This document shows, one piece after another, positions 1 to 12,727 of a stretch of DNA of 64,000 nt (its first letter is position 1; each line of letters opens with the position of its first letter). The notes beneath the pieces are model-generated. The model saw only the letters and a program-made list of their open reading frames with translations, was not told the DNA's origin and ran no database searches. The DNA is from Hetaerina americana. Lineage: Eukaryota > Arthropoda > Insecta > Odonata > Calopterygidae. Location of the stretch: assembly GCA_022747635.1 (NCBI GenBank), contig JAKTNV010000003.1:53306569-53370568 (forward strand), given 5' to 3'. Position numbers and translations under genes: made by a program.

Positions 1-3000
1 ATCGCGTGGGACAAATATGGAAACCTTAGGGAGCCGAAACGAGACACGCTAACGTGACGCACCGCCTCCCGAGATTGAAATCTTTCGCCTCCATCGATAC
101 CCACAAAATATTCCGCTATTGCAATAATGGATAGAGCAGAGTTCCACGAAATGGATTTTGAGCAAAGCAGAGTTGGGGTTCACAAGCACGGCAGACGGGT
201 CGAAATGTTGACAAAAATTGATGCCACGTGAGGAAAGGGGAACGGGACGGGAGGGAGGAGAGTGAGGTCTCAAGGTAAAATTCCTCTTCCAAGCCCTCAC
301 CTTCCAAAGTATCGACGGGGACGAGCGAGCAGCTCCATAAATGGAACGTCCACTCGCCAGCCGACTTAACCCCTCTCCAGGCCGTCCCACGCCACCGCCA
401 AACGGACTTGGAAATCTGCATTCCGATCAACTTTTCCCCCGATTTTTCCTATTTCACATTTCACTCCCCTCAACCAAACGCAAGTGTTTTGATTCCCCAA
501 TGAGAACAATAACAAATGTGCTCCAGCCAGCCGTAATTTCTTTATTGCCATTTACTCATGACTCATCATTTCACCTTCCACTTTCCCTATCGATCGCCTA
601 CCTATTCCTCTGTCGATTGTACACGGTCAGAGGTAGCTCAAGTGACGGATGAGTTTTGACTCAAAAACTTTAAAAGTTTACCGTTTCCAAAGAAATTAAT
701 TTTAAGCACTGTTTTTCATCTGGCGATTAAAGATATGAGCAGGTTTTGGAACGGGAATCGCCACTCTCGTCCATGGAAATCATTTACCACCAACCGCACT
801 GAACCACGGTATGAATGAAGTGAAATATGGAAGCAAAAACTGAATACGTTCCACTAAAAAAAGTATCCATCATACGCAGTACGTTTTATTTGACATAAAA
901 CATCTCACCGAGTCCCACTCTGTGAGTAGGTGAATTTATCGGAATTGGCACCATTCACTTATTCATCCCAAATGTGTATACGTTCATTGGAAAATCACTC
1001 ATTCGGAATTAGGTTGGATTTGCGAAGACCAAAGGGACTAATAACACTACAAGCCCTAGATAAACTAGTAATCCTCTATTTTTATTCAAATAGGTTAGGT
1101 TTCATTCCTGTTTAACTTAACAATATGTCCGGTTTAGTAACCATACTCCAACAGGAGCTCCGATTAGGTTTCCGAGTTAGGATAAATGATGCTCCTTAGA
1201 AAATAACATTCCTAAATCTCTGCTACATTTATTTCGGAATTTTCCACAGCCTATATTTTCCGAGTATTTTGAATACATGCTCAAAACATCGGGTTATCCT
1301 GAAAAAGTATACCGCGAAAGCACCAATCGCTACAAAATCCTTCATTCAAACATTCTGAAATGTATCAAGAATTTTTTGTGCTGAATTCGTCACTCGTTGT
1401 AATGTTGAATTCAGACAAATCAATAGCGAAGCCTCCTTCCTGCTGTCTATTTTAGCGAGTGAAGTATCGTCAAATATTCATCAAGAACTTTTTATATCGA
1501 TTGCTGTACACCGAATTGCATTTTTTTGCCACTCGAAGTATTTATCTTTGCTGAATCATTTGACCGTGTAGCACGAGCAGCTGGGGAGATAAACTCAATT
1601 TTCATGCAATTTTTTCTGTTCTGGACACTTCTCTCATCCATTCAACAGCGAATGAAGGTTTATGATAATCGCTGTAATCTAGACGGTCTGCAGTGGTCAG
1701 TGAATTAGTGACAGGATGATAGACGGTACTTAATCAGTCTCAAATATTTGGGCACACAAACACGTCGTGCGTGCGATTTCGGCTCGTGGATAGGTCAACG
1801 AACTGGAAATCGTAAGCAGCGGAAACTACTCGGCTGTTCCGGGGTCTTTATATGATTGGGTGAAAAGGGGAAGGGGAGAGGGGTTAAAGCCCCCCCCCCC
1901 ACCTCAACGTCTGGCAGGAGGAGCAAGCAAACCAATAGGCCTGGGATTGAGCAAAGGAGGACGCTGAAGGGGGGACCGATAGCGGGATTTGAGGAATGAG
2001 TTTCCACTGACGTTAGTTCGCATTTCTGACATGGAGCACACCATAAACAACGGCGCTCCAGAAAACAATCCGCTTGGAATCTAGTGAAGCGTCTGTTCTA
2101 CAGTTATTGCAATACGGTTAATGAATCATTGATGCAGATTTCACAGTAAGGATTTCGGCAAAATAGCCTGTAGTAAGCCGCATAGGCATTCATTCACTCT
2201 AACATGTTACAACTACAAATGATTCGCATAATGAAAGAACAGCAACTCAATCATTTGCCTTACGGGATGCAATTGACAAGATAGAAAAAATATTCTTATG
2301 CTCCAGGGTTTACCAAATACGCCAAATGAGGTTTACTAATAGTGTTTGGCTTTTAGTACTCCGACCCCTGCAGTAATGTCAGTACCATTTCAAAAAATGT
2401 GTCCAAATCACCCTGTATTGACAGGATTCGGCCTAGTGGTTTTTTACCTAGGATAACAGCTAGTAGCGGAAGGTTATTAACCCTGGAATCTCATGCGATT
2501 CTACACCTGAAAAATATTTTCAAACAGAGTTTGGAATTACCTCGGTGAGTTCAAGAGTAGGCTTTGGATAGACAAATATTGAACATCGCCACATTTCTTA
2601 ACTTCTTCTAACAAGACACACTACGTTCTCCAATAAATCACAGGCTTCAACATTCAAATCCCAACTATGCTCCACGACATGCAACGCATAAAACCCTACT
2701 CGTCATAACATTATTGAATGAAAGTGTACCTTGGGTATGCCAGGATAAGCATACATGTCGACTGAAGGCGATGGAGATGCACACACACACACATAGGAAT
2801 CTGCGGTGAGATGGCGAGGAGTCACTGGGTTATGAAAGAATGTCGATTGAATACTCCGGTAATAGACAGGAATGAAAAAAGTGCGCTCCGATGGATCAAG
2901 AGAGTACATGTACGTGAGAGCCAAATCACCAAACAGATATACGTACGAAAGAAGAGAAAATGCGTCGAGAGGAAATGGTAGACCGAGCACTCCAAGAATG

Positions 3001-3284
3001 AATGCACTCCATGAATGTGGTCGAAGGTACTCTCCAGACGAGGAATTTAAGAAGCCTAAGAAACGGAAGAGCATGCATGAATGCGAAAAAGTAAGGAAAA
3101 AAAGGTCACCCATGCCTCCTCCTCGTTCTTCAATCTCACTTTATTCATAAAGCCATCATGCTGAGGTATTCCGTCGGAGTGAGGGGACGGAAGGACTCCG
3201 AAAACCGGCGACGATTTCTTACACATTGGAGAACGGTAAAAATGAATGTATTTCCTTTCCGGGTTTGATACTGTAACCAGCCTG
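1..3284. other. Unannotated non-coding stretch
   Basis: I recognise no gene, RNA or transposon here. Short open frames exist on both strands but are low-complexity or overlap each other antisense. Visible details are an 11-base C run at 1890-1900 and a short CA array at about 2777-2792. A 92-codon plus-strand frame at 2872-3150 is rich in Lys, Arg and Pro and matches no family I know. Confidence 0.5.
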
Positions 3285-3360
3285 TGTATCTACGTCAACA
3301 CAATACGCCGCAAGCCGCCTTAAGAGCGTGTGGCGGGGATGCTAGAGCACCAGCCACACA
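3285..3360 (-). repeat. LINE 3' end fragment
   Basis: Read on the minus strand, this holds the dispersed 3'-end core of the window's main LINE: a CCCGCCACACGC block, a GGCGGCTTGCGG block about 10 bases later, then a TGTTGACGTAGATAC tail. The same order occurs in more than a dozen places in the window, and at 47.5-47.9 kb it directly follows LINE coding sequence. Only the last 75 bases or so are kept, as expected for a 5'-truncated retrocopy. Confidence 0.6.
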
Positions 3361-5150
3361 CGCAGGCATATTAGTTCATACATCCATTTTAGTTTATATT
3401 GCCTAACATACAAAAATACTTCAGCACATACACACACAGATTCCTATATGTATCATATAATAATTGGTGTGCATGAATAAATCATGAAATTTCAGTCTTC
3501 TAGCCAATAGCATATTCGGTCACCTGGGTTCAAATTTACTGTGACTGCGTAGCGTGCGAAGGAAGAACGTGGACTTGAATCCGTCTGCGACGGCATCTAT
3601 CTCTCTTATTTTATTTCGGCAGTCGACTATCGCAGTATAACTCTACAAAAGTGTATTATTATAACAACAATTTGTTGAATTAATAATTCGTGTCAAACCC
3701 AATTACTCGCACATCCTTTAGCGGAAGCTATAGATTGAATATAAATAGTTTTATATACTTCATACACTACCTTATTTCAAAATTTGTCTAAACGTCGTAT
3801 TTTTATCAATAGCCCGTCGAAAGATGAGAAATTCCGCTTAAATTGAGTTGTCAGTCACAGGATGGTTATAGAGAGGAAAACAAGAGAAGAACTGTATTCA
3901 ACTTTCAAATCAAATCCAGCAAAAGGGAATCCAATTTCAATAAAAGTTTGGCAATCCATCAAACGTTTAAAAAATGCAATGAACAAGTGAGCACGTGCCT
4001 ATCTAAGCGGCCGTTATTATCATATTGTATACGCGACAGGTCGAATGCCTCCGCAGCACTATAAAATCCGTCCATATTTCAAACTCTTTCTATGGTAACA
4101 TTTCACCAAGTTCGTGAAACAAAATCCTGCTGTCGCTTCCAATACAGTTATAATGGAGCTTTCACTTCGCTGTACGCGAGATCATGCGAGATTCCACGAA
4201 ATCATCATCACGAAACCATTTCCAAGCTTATACCCTCACTGAGATTCCAGGATGTCTGGCTCGACACACCTTGACGCCGTTACGTCCCCCACCTTCCTGC
4301 CTGGGTTTACGGAAATAAATATGACTTGCGGAAAAATCAGGAGAAACCGATATTGATGCCTGAATTAGCAAGGCACGACGGGGAATACCACAGGAAAGGG
4401 CAACTGCTTTGATTTCTTCGAATGAGCAGCCGGGGCAGGTCTCTGCGGGTGTTTGTAATGAATGCTACCCGGGAACCTCTTACCCTAAAGCAGCGCTCCC
4501 CTCTGGTGCGTGAATGTCAATCCACGTGGGCCTCCTAAAATTGATTCTGCTCTAGTGAAAAACCTTTTTCGGCTTCTCCCCACCATGGGTGGGCCGGCTA
4601 AAAATCTGATACACAAAATTATCCCTCCGCGAGAAAGAGAGAGAAATAAAAACATGCAAATATTCGGGCCCCGTCAAGGATCCGTGAGCCTGGCTCTCGT
4701 AATTTATGCCGATACCCCGCAGTTAACGGCACTTTCCCATGGCACACGTCTCGACGAAAGCAATGACTCCGGTGGTGAATAGCCCACGGAGCACCACTCG
4801 TGAGAGGAAATCCCGACTGTCATGGTTTCCTTCAAGGACGATATCATAATTACAGAATACAGTGAAGGCGCGGAGGACTCGAGAATCGCCGTCCCGGATC
4901 ACCTACTGTTTTTACCCGTGCGTCATCGATATTTATGCCTCTGACGGCTGGTTCGATTCACCGAAGCAGCTTCCCTCGACTCGCCATAAAGCCGATGCCG
5001 AATCGGCCAAATAACAGGGGGCGCGAGGCAGCACGCCGGGATCTCTCAGTTTCGTCATCCCAATCCGACCGTCCCACCTTAAACGCTCTCCTTTAATCCG
5101 CGAGTGGGTGAGTGATTATGGCCGTCTTTTCGCAAGTGGCCGGGCGCTGG
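3361..5150. other. Unannotated non-coding stretch
   Basis: No gene or clear repeat is visible. Composition shifts from AT-rich (3.4-4.1 kb) towards balanced and CpG-containing DNA after about 4.3 kb, leading into the island that follows. Two weak B-box-like strings near 3528 and 3575 lack a matching A box and are not called. Confidence 0.45.
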
Positions 5151-5740
5151 GAGGTTTCGGGAGTGGGGACGAGGGAAGGGTGAGGGAATTCTAAAAAATC
5201 GGCGCCCACGGCCCGACCAATCGATTCCCCAAGCGGGAGAAAAACCTCGGCGATACATTCACGCGAGCGTTAATGGGGACTGCCACGGTCAAGTCGACCG
5301 GAGGGAGGGAGAAAGAGATGGGGGAGGGGGACAAGGGCGGAGGGGAAAGGGGGAGGGAGGCTGATAGACTGCGGAGCCTGCATCTCACCCACTCTCCGGT
5401 TACAACGGCAGCGGGGAGGGGAGGGGCGGGCGGTGACGTCACGCGGAAGCCCCAACATTGCGAAAGGGTGCTGCTCCTCGTAGGAGAGGCAAAAAGGGGG
5501 ACGAGAATGAGACGGGGGAAGGAGGGGAGACAGACTTCTAGAGATGAGCACGAGGAGGCTGGGCAAGGGAAGATGGGGAGGGGGGATCCGACGTGGAAGT
5601 GGGCAGTGGAAGGGGTTCCGTGGGAACGAGAGATCGCATCCTCCAAGCGGCGATTCTCGCGATCCTCCCACGGCATGGTAGGTGGTTAAGATCGCGGTCG
5701 ACGGCGCCGCGACTGCTCCCGGGCGGAGGTGAGGCACCAC
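5150..5740. other. GC-rich, purine-skewed island
   Basis: This block is strongly enriched in G and A on the plus strand, with repeated GGGAGGG and GGGGAGG strings and several CpGs, set in otherwise AT-rich DNA. Frames of 138-174 codons on both strands are by-products of this composition: they overlap antisense and give Gly/Arg or Pro/Ser-rich low-complexity peptides. It could be a CpG island, promoter or enhancer. No TATA box or gene start can be tied to it. Confidence 0.4.
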
Positions 5741-6547
5741 TTCGAGGAATTCAGTCTTTTTTTCTAGAACGGCTATAAATGTTTCCATCCCCACCGCCCA
5801 CTATCGCAATGGGGGAGGAAGCGTGATTACGGAGGGAATGCGTGCGGTAAATGACTGAATGACCACTGTCTCTGCCTCTTCGACCGAGTGAACGATCCTC
5901 GGTGAAATAAAATATTGACAAGTGTTCCAACGGAGGTCATTCTCGTAAAGAAAGGATTAAAGAGAAGACAGAGCAGTAAACATTGCTTCCACAACCAAAA
6001 TGGGCGTTAGATTCAAGATAACTGGTTTCACTTCGTGGAATTTATTCGCCATTGATCAGGACAGAAAGAAAGCTTCGCTTTTTCGGTTATTTTACTGATT
6101 ATTTTATTCTCCAGTCATTATTGTTTAATCATAGGAATACATATTTATATCTTGTAATATGTGGTAGCACTTGTCACTATTTAATCGTCCCGTTACTTCA
6201 AAAGAGCACACCCACTTGCAGTGACTACATTACATTGTATTCGAGGCCGAATTTAAACCCTTTATTTCCCATCAAACCGCCTGGGGATTTCTGCCATACT
6301 GAAATTGCACGGGGAATATTATTTTGAGGAAAATGATGGTTATTTGTAGATTTGAAATGAAATCACTTCCTCGAAAGTCTGCACCACTTTTCTTTGCGTG
6401 CAGGGGCTTTCGTACGACTGGGGCAAAATGGGAATATCCCATCCATCACGAATTACGGGGGAATGGCATGAGACCACTCCAAACGAAAGGAAATAGACTG
6501 ATCGATTAAGATAAGCGGTGAAGTAAAAATAAAACTCATGCATGGGG
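5741..6547. other. Unannotated non-coding stretch
   Basis: Mixed AT-rich DNA with no recognisable gene or transposon. The frames present are under 95 codons and resemble no protein I know. Confidence 0.45.
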
Positions 6548-6600
6548 AAGGAATGAGTGGAACGGATGATCAATAACGGCTCAGCGACCCACGCTGTCAA
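6548..6600 (+). repeat. 53-bp direct repeat, copy 1
   Basis: The string beginning AAGGAATGAGTGGAACGG recurs at 7457-7509 with only two visible differences near the 3' end. The spacing is 909 bases. Outside this block the two copies diverge immediately. It could be the conserved core of a dispersed repeat, or a target duplication or end of an element now decayed. No coding is implied. Confidence 0.75.
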
Positions 6601-7456
6601 AGGAAGCTCCCACACATCACAGAATATTCGGTTGAGAACACATCCGCGACTTCAGATGAGTAATTTCAACTCCCCCGTGTCGCCAGACTCTTGCGCATTC
6701 CTGGATTCAGGCGATGTGCACGGATTTCTCACTCTCGGCAAGGATACGTGCGCTGCAGCACGTCGACGACGAAAGCCGTGATGAACACGAGCTCGCAATT
6801 GAGGGCGATTTGCATCGCTCTTAGTGTGAACCTAAAGCCAAGGAAAAATTTACGAAACGGAAACATCCATGCTACACAAGGGGGTGCACTCCAACAATTC
6901 ATGACGCCTTGACGCAACCTGGTGCAGGTGCGGCATTCCGAGCCTCATAAATACCTATACAGGAGATCGTAAACATCTCTTTTATTCCGATTGATTCCCC
7001 TCGAATTGATAAATTCGCGGACTGAAATGCAAAACTAACGTAAATATCAAAGACTGGGCAGTATGAAATGGCATTCAACAGCTATGGAACAGTCGGAATA
7101 ATCCACATAATTATAAGTTGCATTGCTTATTCTACGCAAGAATGTATACCACCAAGAAAGACACAGAATAAATATGAAAAATTAACGTAATTATTAACTA
7201 TTCTTATGCCTTTATTACTGGTAGTTTAGGATTAGTAGTGGGTTTGGGGAAGGTCACCAACTATTATACGCCATACGTCTTCCTTTCAAAACATATCTTC
7301 ACAACATCAATTCCTATATCCAAAAATTTCCGTATTGAGCCCACCAATTATTTATAAACGGCTTATTTTCATACAAAAACACTAAAAACAGTTATGTTTT
7401 TATCAGCAGAATTAATACCATTCCCCGCAAAATCCCACGTGCATGCGGATTTGAGA

Positions 7457-7509
7457 AAGGAATGAGTGGAACGGATGATCAATAACGGCTCAGCGACCCA
7501 CGCCGTCGA
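7457..7509 (+). repeat. 53-bp direct repeat, copy 2
   Basis: Second copy of the repeat at 6548-6600, in the same orientation. The roughly 850 bases between the copies are AT-rich and show no terminal inverted repeats or coding frame that would mark a complete mobile element. The nature of the repeat is unknown. Confidence 0.75.
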
Positions 7510-9430
7510 ACTAACCGAAGTACCAAACCATTTACCTTACCTTGGCATTCTCTCGTACATGTATCGCTAGATAGAAATGAATAGAGAACTCGATTGATTC
7601 TACTATTTGGCTCGATTATCGAGGAAGAGGCAGTGAGTGAACCACATCCTTTGCCAGTCACCCGTCGAGCCCGTTGAATTTCATTCAATTTTTGGACGCC
7701 TCTATGCCTTGTAATTTCCACTAACTGATAGCTTTGACGACAACTCAAGCCAACCTTTCGACGAGCGTAAGAAAATGTATTGCGACGTTTAAAAAGAGAA
7801 ATCAACCATGAAAGACGCACGAATTTCCTAAATCTCGTTCTCGTTGCTATATCCTTCTCGACGACTGCTACTGACGGCCTTCTTGCCGCCTCATTGCTGT
7901 TGGCAAACGATCAAGAAGCGGACGACTTCCCGTGTCTGGTCAGCGTAAACAATTTTGGAAACACTATACTTAGAGCCGAAAGAATATAAATATTTTATTG
8001 ATTTGTATCCCCTTGTCGCACCAGACCAAGTCTATTCCTCTTTCCACCCTTACCTCTCCACCTCACCGTACCCCTCCACAGTCTTTCCCCACCCTCCCAA
8101 TGCCTTCCCACATACATTCATCCCCATCCGCCGCTATCCAAACAATTCCCTCCCTCCCCGCAGATCTCCCTTTCCTCTGGTATCCGTCCCAGCGATGAGA
8201 GGGAGGGGAAGAGGGGGCTGCTGCTTCTTGTGACCGTCCTTGGAACGTAACCCAACAGGTCTCCTCTCTCTCTCACTCCCTCCTCTCCGGTCTGAGTTCC
8301 ACGAGCAGGAATTCGCGACACGCACGGATGTATGGTGATGTGGACCGGAGCTACCAACCCCTGAGCATTACTCGACGAGAGCCCCGCCGTTGATGCTCCG
8401 GACCAGGGGTGTCTGGCCAAGGAAAGTGTAGACAGGTCCGCTCGTTATGAGTAAAAACACGTCCGCTGTTGTCATATTTTGCTCCTCATTGCATTTGGCA
8501 CGAGGATCCGAGTAAGTGTTTATGGCACGAATGCGACAACAATGGATGCCACTTCGATGGTTGCGATTAAACATCTCAGTTATAGACTCCCAGGTTCACT
8601 ACGCATAACTCTCCCAGCCTGTGCAGGGGTGTTATTAAGTTCATTGTGATTTGATCGTCAAAATTCGCAGGTAGTTAGACACGAGGTTATTTTACGAGCA
8701 GTTTTATTGCTAGCGGTAACTGTTTTCTACCGCTGCGATCGCGCAATGCGAGTGAGAAAAAGAATTGCTCGTGTCAGTTGGCTCGAAAGAGCATTTCTCT
8801 TTAAGCCCGTCTTGTGGTCTGTCAACCTTTTTAATTTCAATGTGGGTTGAGGTGATGTGCTCGTCATAGACCTTACAGATTATGAGTATTCAACCTTGAT
8901 TTTATTGTGATTGCTTTTTGAGCTTAGAGAGTAAGTATAGCACCCAATGCTGATAACTAGAGATATAAATCCCCCTGCCACAATAACTCGTGGCGCCTTG
9001 CGGGATAAGCCGTAGATGTATTAAATTTGTCACCGCAAAACCTTAGTTCTCTTATCGTTAATTAACTCGAAAGAATTACATTTTTCCAGTGAGTTAAGGT
9101 CCTCCATTACTTAGCCCACCGTCAAAACCTATCACTAATCAGGACTTATTTGGAGTTGGCCATTCTAAAAATAAATTAAGTAAGCCTATATAAATATTTA
9201 ACGTCATTCAAATGTCACCAATTTGATTTATCCATAAAGGTATTTTCGTAGTCATCCAATTAACAATTTCACCGATGGTTACGAGTATTCTTATAGTTTA
9301 TTCTCTTTAATAGGAAAGGCAAACATCGGTCACATGGGAAAATGACAGGCGATCAAACTCCGATTTTCATCTATAGAACCGAGTTCAATTAAAGCATTCA
9401 ATTTTGGCGCGTCGACTGGTTCCCACCTAA
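7510..9430. other. Unannotated stretch with a pyrimidine-rich block
   Basis: No gene recognised. About 8020-8210 is C/T-rich on the plus strand, with many CCCTCC and CCCACC strings and then the GAGAGGGAGGGG complement type, giving spurious frames on both strands. The rest (8.4-9.4 kb) is AT-rich with no visible repeat. Confidence 0.4.
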
Positions 9431-9860
9431 GGTTTCGTTGTGCACGCTCGAGCGGGGGGGGGGGGCTCACTCGTGCGAAAGTTCGTGAGAGAGGGCGAAG
9501 GAGAGATGCGAGGAGTCAAGGAAGAGACAATCAGCACGGGAATTTCGCACGAACGTCGGGAGTTCGCCGACGTGCGAAACCGGCCCGCATTACTACTCTC
9601 GCGTCACACAGTTTACCACGCCCCCGCCCCTCTGTGCGCCGCGGAGTGATCGGGTCTCGACGCGATAGCGTGGGAGCGCCCCCTCCTCCCCTCCCCTCCC
9701 TCCCCCGGCACGGGGAGATCGATACCGAAATGAATAAATTGCACGTGCACACACACGCGCATGAAAGGAGTGCAAACACGTGGGTCCCCTTTGGTCGCGC
9801 ACCGCCCAAGGAATTTATGCACCAGGCCCCGAAAAAAGGTCTCCGACGTTTCAATAACTA
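9431..9860. other. G-rich and CpG-rich island
   Basis: A 12-base G run at 9454-9465 is followed by a CpG-rich segment and then a C-rich stretch at 9675-9710. Five overlapping low-complexity frames on both strands arise from the composition. It is similar in kind to the islands at 5.2, 18.3, 26.7, 35 and 45 kb. A regulatory role is possible but not shown. Confidence 0.35.
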
Positions 9861-10713
9861 ACATTTCAACTAGAGCTTCAGCTGTTCCAGGGCAAGATTA
9901 CTTCGGGCACAGAGGACATTTGAATTACTGTTGTGAAATTGAATTAGTTATACAGACTTGTACTACTAAAGGTAAAAACGGTTTAAGATCTCAAACAAAG
10001 ACGCCAGGGAGGTTCGCAGTACAACTTGTAAACCAATTCAATGACTAAGTTAGTAGTGTAACCAGGGGTGCGTTTCTTCAAGCTACAATTCGATTCACAG
10101 GTCCTGTGAAACCAGCCTTAAACGTGATGCAGAAATTTCGAATTCGTACACTCTTTAATAATGGCAAGTAACAAGGGAAATAGCATTTATGCCATCAGCA
10201 CACTATCAAATGTATAAATCAAAAGGACTAGTAAACTGACTTGTAGCTTTGTAAAACGCGTCTCATATTGGCGAAGAACTGTGCTGGGAACCACAGAACG
10301 ATGAATAAATTCCTCTGATTCTACATCTAAATTACAGTATTTTACACTAAATCTAATACATAAATTAGAACCAGACCTCTTCTGTGATTATTTAGGAGCA
10401 TATTAGGTACTAGCTTATTATACTACTATACACGGGGTCATGAACGTAATATGTGTGAGAGGGAGATTTTATTGACAGTTTCAAATGTCGTTTTCCCAGC
10501 GGACGATATAGGATCAGCATCATAGTCGCATTTTCCCAGGAGAAAATATTTGTATTTACACATTTATCTTTTATTACTTTCACTACTTACTTCCACCAGT
10601 ACTAGTAGCCCGCCTCGAATTGCGTTAAGTACCTAGTCCTAGCACATTTGAATGAAAGGAATGGTATTAGTCATACAACCTCATAGTTTGAATCATATAT
10701 CTGCCACATGCAA
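9861..10713. other. Unannotated AT-rich stretch
   Basis: No gene or repeat recognised between the G-rich island and the mariner relic. Confidence 0.45.
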
Positions 10714-11249
10714 GGTTTGTATAAATAGTATCCGTAACAATTTTTTCCTGACGTGTGCGCGAAGTGTGAGAACGTTGGTTAAGTGTGTCCATGATTGCAG
10801 ATCGTATTGGCATTAATAAGATGACAGTGCACACCATTATCAATAAAAATTTGGCAATACAAATGATGTGCGCTAAACTCGCCCCGAAGGTCTTGATGTA
10901 CGATTCAGAGCAGATTCGAGTGTCTGATAGCGAATACCTTCTGCAATGAAATCGCGACGATCCCCCAACCCCTTAATAGTCCCGACTTGGCACCAGCAGA
11001 CCATTTCCTATTACCAAGAGTGAAATCCTTCCTCAAAGGACAACACCATGGAACGCTAAACGCCATCCAAGAAGTTTGCACGCGTACCCATAAGGTCCTT
11101 CCAGAATCCGCCTACCAGGGAGCCTTCTAGTCGTGTAGATGCCTTCGGTAAAAGTGTGTCGACGCTCAAGGGGTGTACTGTGCAAACATTTGAGGCATTG
11201 TAGCAATATCTGAAATAAATCTATTTTCCTGATAATTTTTACACAAACC
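10714..11249 (+). mobile_element. Internally deleted mariner-like transposon
   Basis: The plus strand translates, across frame breaks, into two separated parts of a mariner transposase. The first is an N-terminal helix-turn-helix end (DRIGINKMTVHTIINKNL, 10801-10854). The second is the C-terminal catalytic end with SPDLAPADHFL at about 10980-11010, which carries the last acidic residue of the D,D34D triad, followed by a LKGQ-type region. The middle, with the first catalytic residues, is missing. The outer ends form degenerate inverted repeats: GGTTTGTATAAATAGTATC at 10714 and GGTTTGTGTAAAAATTATC when the end at 11249 is read on the minus strand. At 536 bp it is less than half the usual 1.3 kb. 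It cannot encode an active transposase. Confidence 0.8.
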
Positions 11250-11310
11250 ATGTTGTTATATATATCGCATATCTTAATGATGAGCGATAGGTATCATCCT
11301 CTCGTTGTTG

Positions 11311-11370
11311 GAAATCATCCTTGCCAGACATTACTGCGGTGGTTTGAAGAGTACTACTTAAATGTAATGA
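11311..11370 (+). repeat. LINE 3' end fragment
   Basis: The plus strand shows the 3'-end pattern of the main LINE: an ATCATCCTTGCCAGACAT block, then TGCGGTGGTTTGAAGAGTAC, then an AT-rich tail. It is heavily mutated. The placement rests on the match in order and spacing to 47860-47905 and 40030-40090. Confidence 0.5.
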
Positions 11371-12139
11371 ATATTTTCGCGTTTTGGTTGTAAAAATACA
11401 TGGTCACGAAGAGCCTTGTTAAAGAGATAAGCTAAGGATCAGTTAAAACTACCCTGTTGAAAATGCTATATCCATTCATTCTGACTGACTGGAGATTCTG
11501 GAAATTTAATAATTCAACGTGTATTGGTTGGTCAACCAATAATATGTCACTGGAATCAATATACTTGACTCGGAATACTTATGCAAGACATTTGCATGCC
11601 AAACCAAGTCATTTAGGACAAATATTTATGCATTTATTTTTACATTTGGCGCGCAAACTTATCCTGGCACCCTTGCGTGTGAGAATTTCTCTTGGCTCGG
11701 CTGGCAGCCGACGCCGTTTTTTTAAACCTTTCTTTCGCCTAAGTTAGTTCTAATGCACAAAATAACCAATGGGGAGAAATGTGCTGAGTCATATGTAATA
11801 ATGCCTCACTCTCAGCAGTTTCTGCCGGAGAGGCCATAATTTATCAATATTATTTGATTGGAACAAAATGGCGGTAATATTAATTCAACCGGTAGACATT
11901 TTGATGACCTCATCCGTTAATACACAGAGCGTAAAAAGTCCAATATTCAGAATAATCTCTCTCAGCACGTCTACACCAAAAATACTGCTGCACAAAACGA
12001 AGACCTCTACACGCCTGCAGAGCTCCTGAGCGACACATAGTTGTTCTTTATCTTCTTTTTGCTCTACGGAATAGAAACAACAGCGAGATCTAAAAATAAA
12101 TAAAGTTCGGAAGAAATCCCCTCTAGAATACTGAAGGAG
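11371..12139. other. Unannotated AT-rich stretch
   Basis: No gene or repeat recognised. A 96-codon plus-strand frame at 11457-11747 has no resemblance to a known protein. Confidence 0.4.
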
Positions 12140-12430
12140 TAGGGGTAGTATTTAAGGAAGGCAACTGACAGCTTAGGTCATTGGCGCCATTAGGGATGGA
12201 CAGGAAAATGTGAAGGGTGGAGAGAAACCCAGTGTCGGCATTAGCCTACTCTTAACGAAAGGCACCAAGGGGTCCGCAAACTAACGTCCCATCCGACGGA
12301 CGGCGTACTCACTCAAAGTGCCCTCCACAAAGCACCTCCAATAGGAATCGAGAAAACACTGAAAAATATTCTACGTCGTCGGGAGTCTAACCCGGGTCCC
12401 CTGGATGGGAAGCCAGTACGTCAGCCACCT
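12140..12430 (-). repeat. tRNA-derived SINE, family A
   Basis: Read on the minus strand, the element starts near 12430 with GGTGGCTGACGTACTGGCTT, then a degenerate B box (GGGTTAGACTCCCG), a body containing GAGTACGCCGTCCGT and GACGTTAGTTTGCGGACC, and an end with CCATCCCTAATGGCGCCAA. The same order of blocks is found on the plus strand at 29227-29530, so the two are copies of one family about 300 bp long. The B box here has lost the consensus GGTTCGA, so this copy is unlikely to be transcribed by RNA polymerase III. Confidence 0.8.
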
Positions 12431-12727
12431 TCATCTTGATCCCCAAAACTGAAGGATCGTGCGGAAGACATCGCCTTATTCAAAAAGAATTTTTACAAGT
12501 CGTTAGAACAACGCTCAACACCATGCAACATGCCTTGTAATGCAAATGACTCCGTTGAAGTTACTGTCACGGCATCTCCAGCAGTTTCTTTGAGAACGTT
12601 CGATAATTCGTGACTCGAAGCTTATCTCAAAGAACTCCTCGCTACGAGGAGCGAACGAACTACACTAGACGAAAGGGGGGACCCCCATTATTACTCACCG
12701 AATTTTTTGGCATCATGACCATGAAAA

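Noticed and set aside
1090..1170. Telomeric TTAGG-like strings
   Set aside because: Only isolated GGTTAGG and GATTAGG strings occur; there is no array.
2872..3150. 92-codon Lys/Arg-rich plus frame as a gene
   Set aside because: It is overlapped antisense by a 136-codon frame, with no recognisable motif and no splice context.
3480..3600. tRNA-SINE suggested by GGGTTCAAATT
   Set aside because: No A box at tRNA-like spacing and no match to the SINE families in the window.
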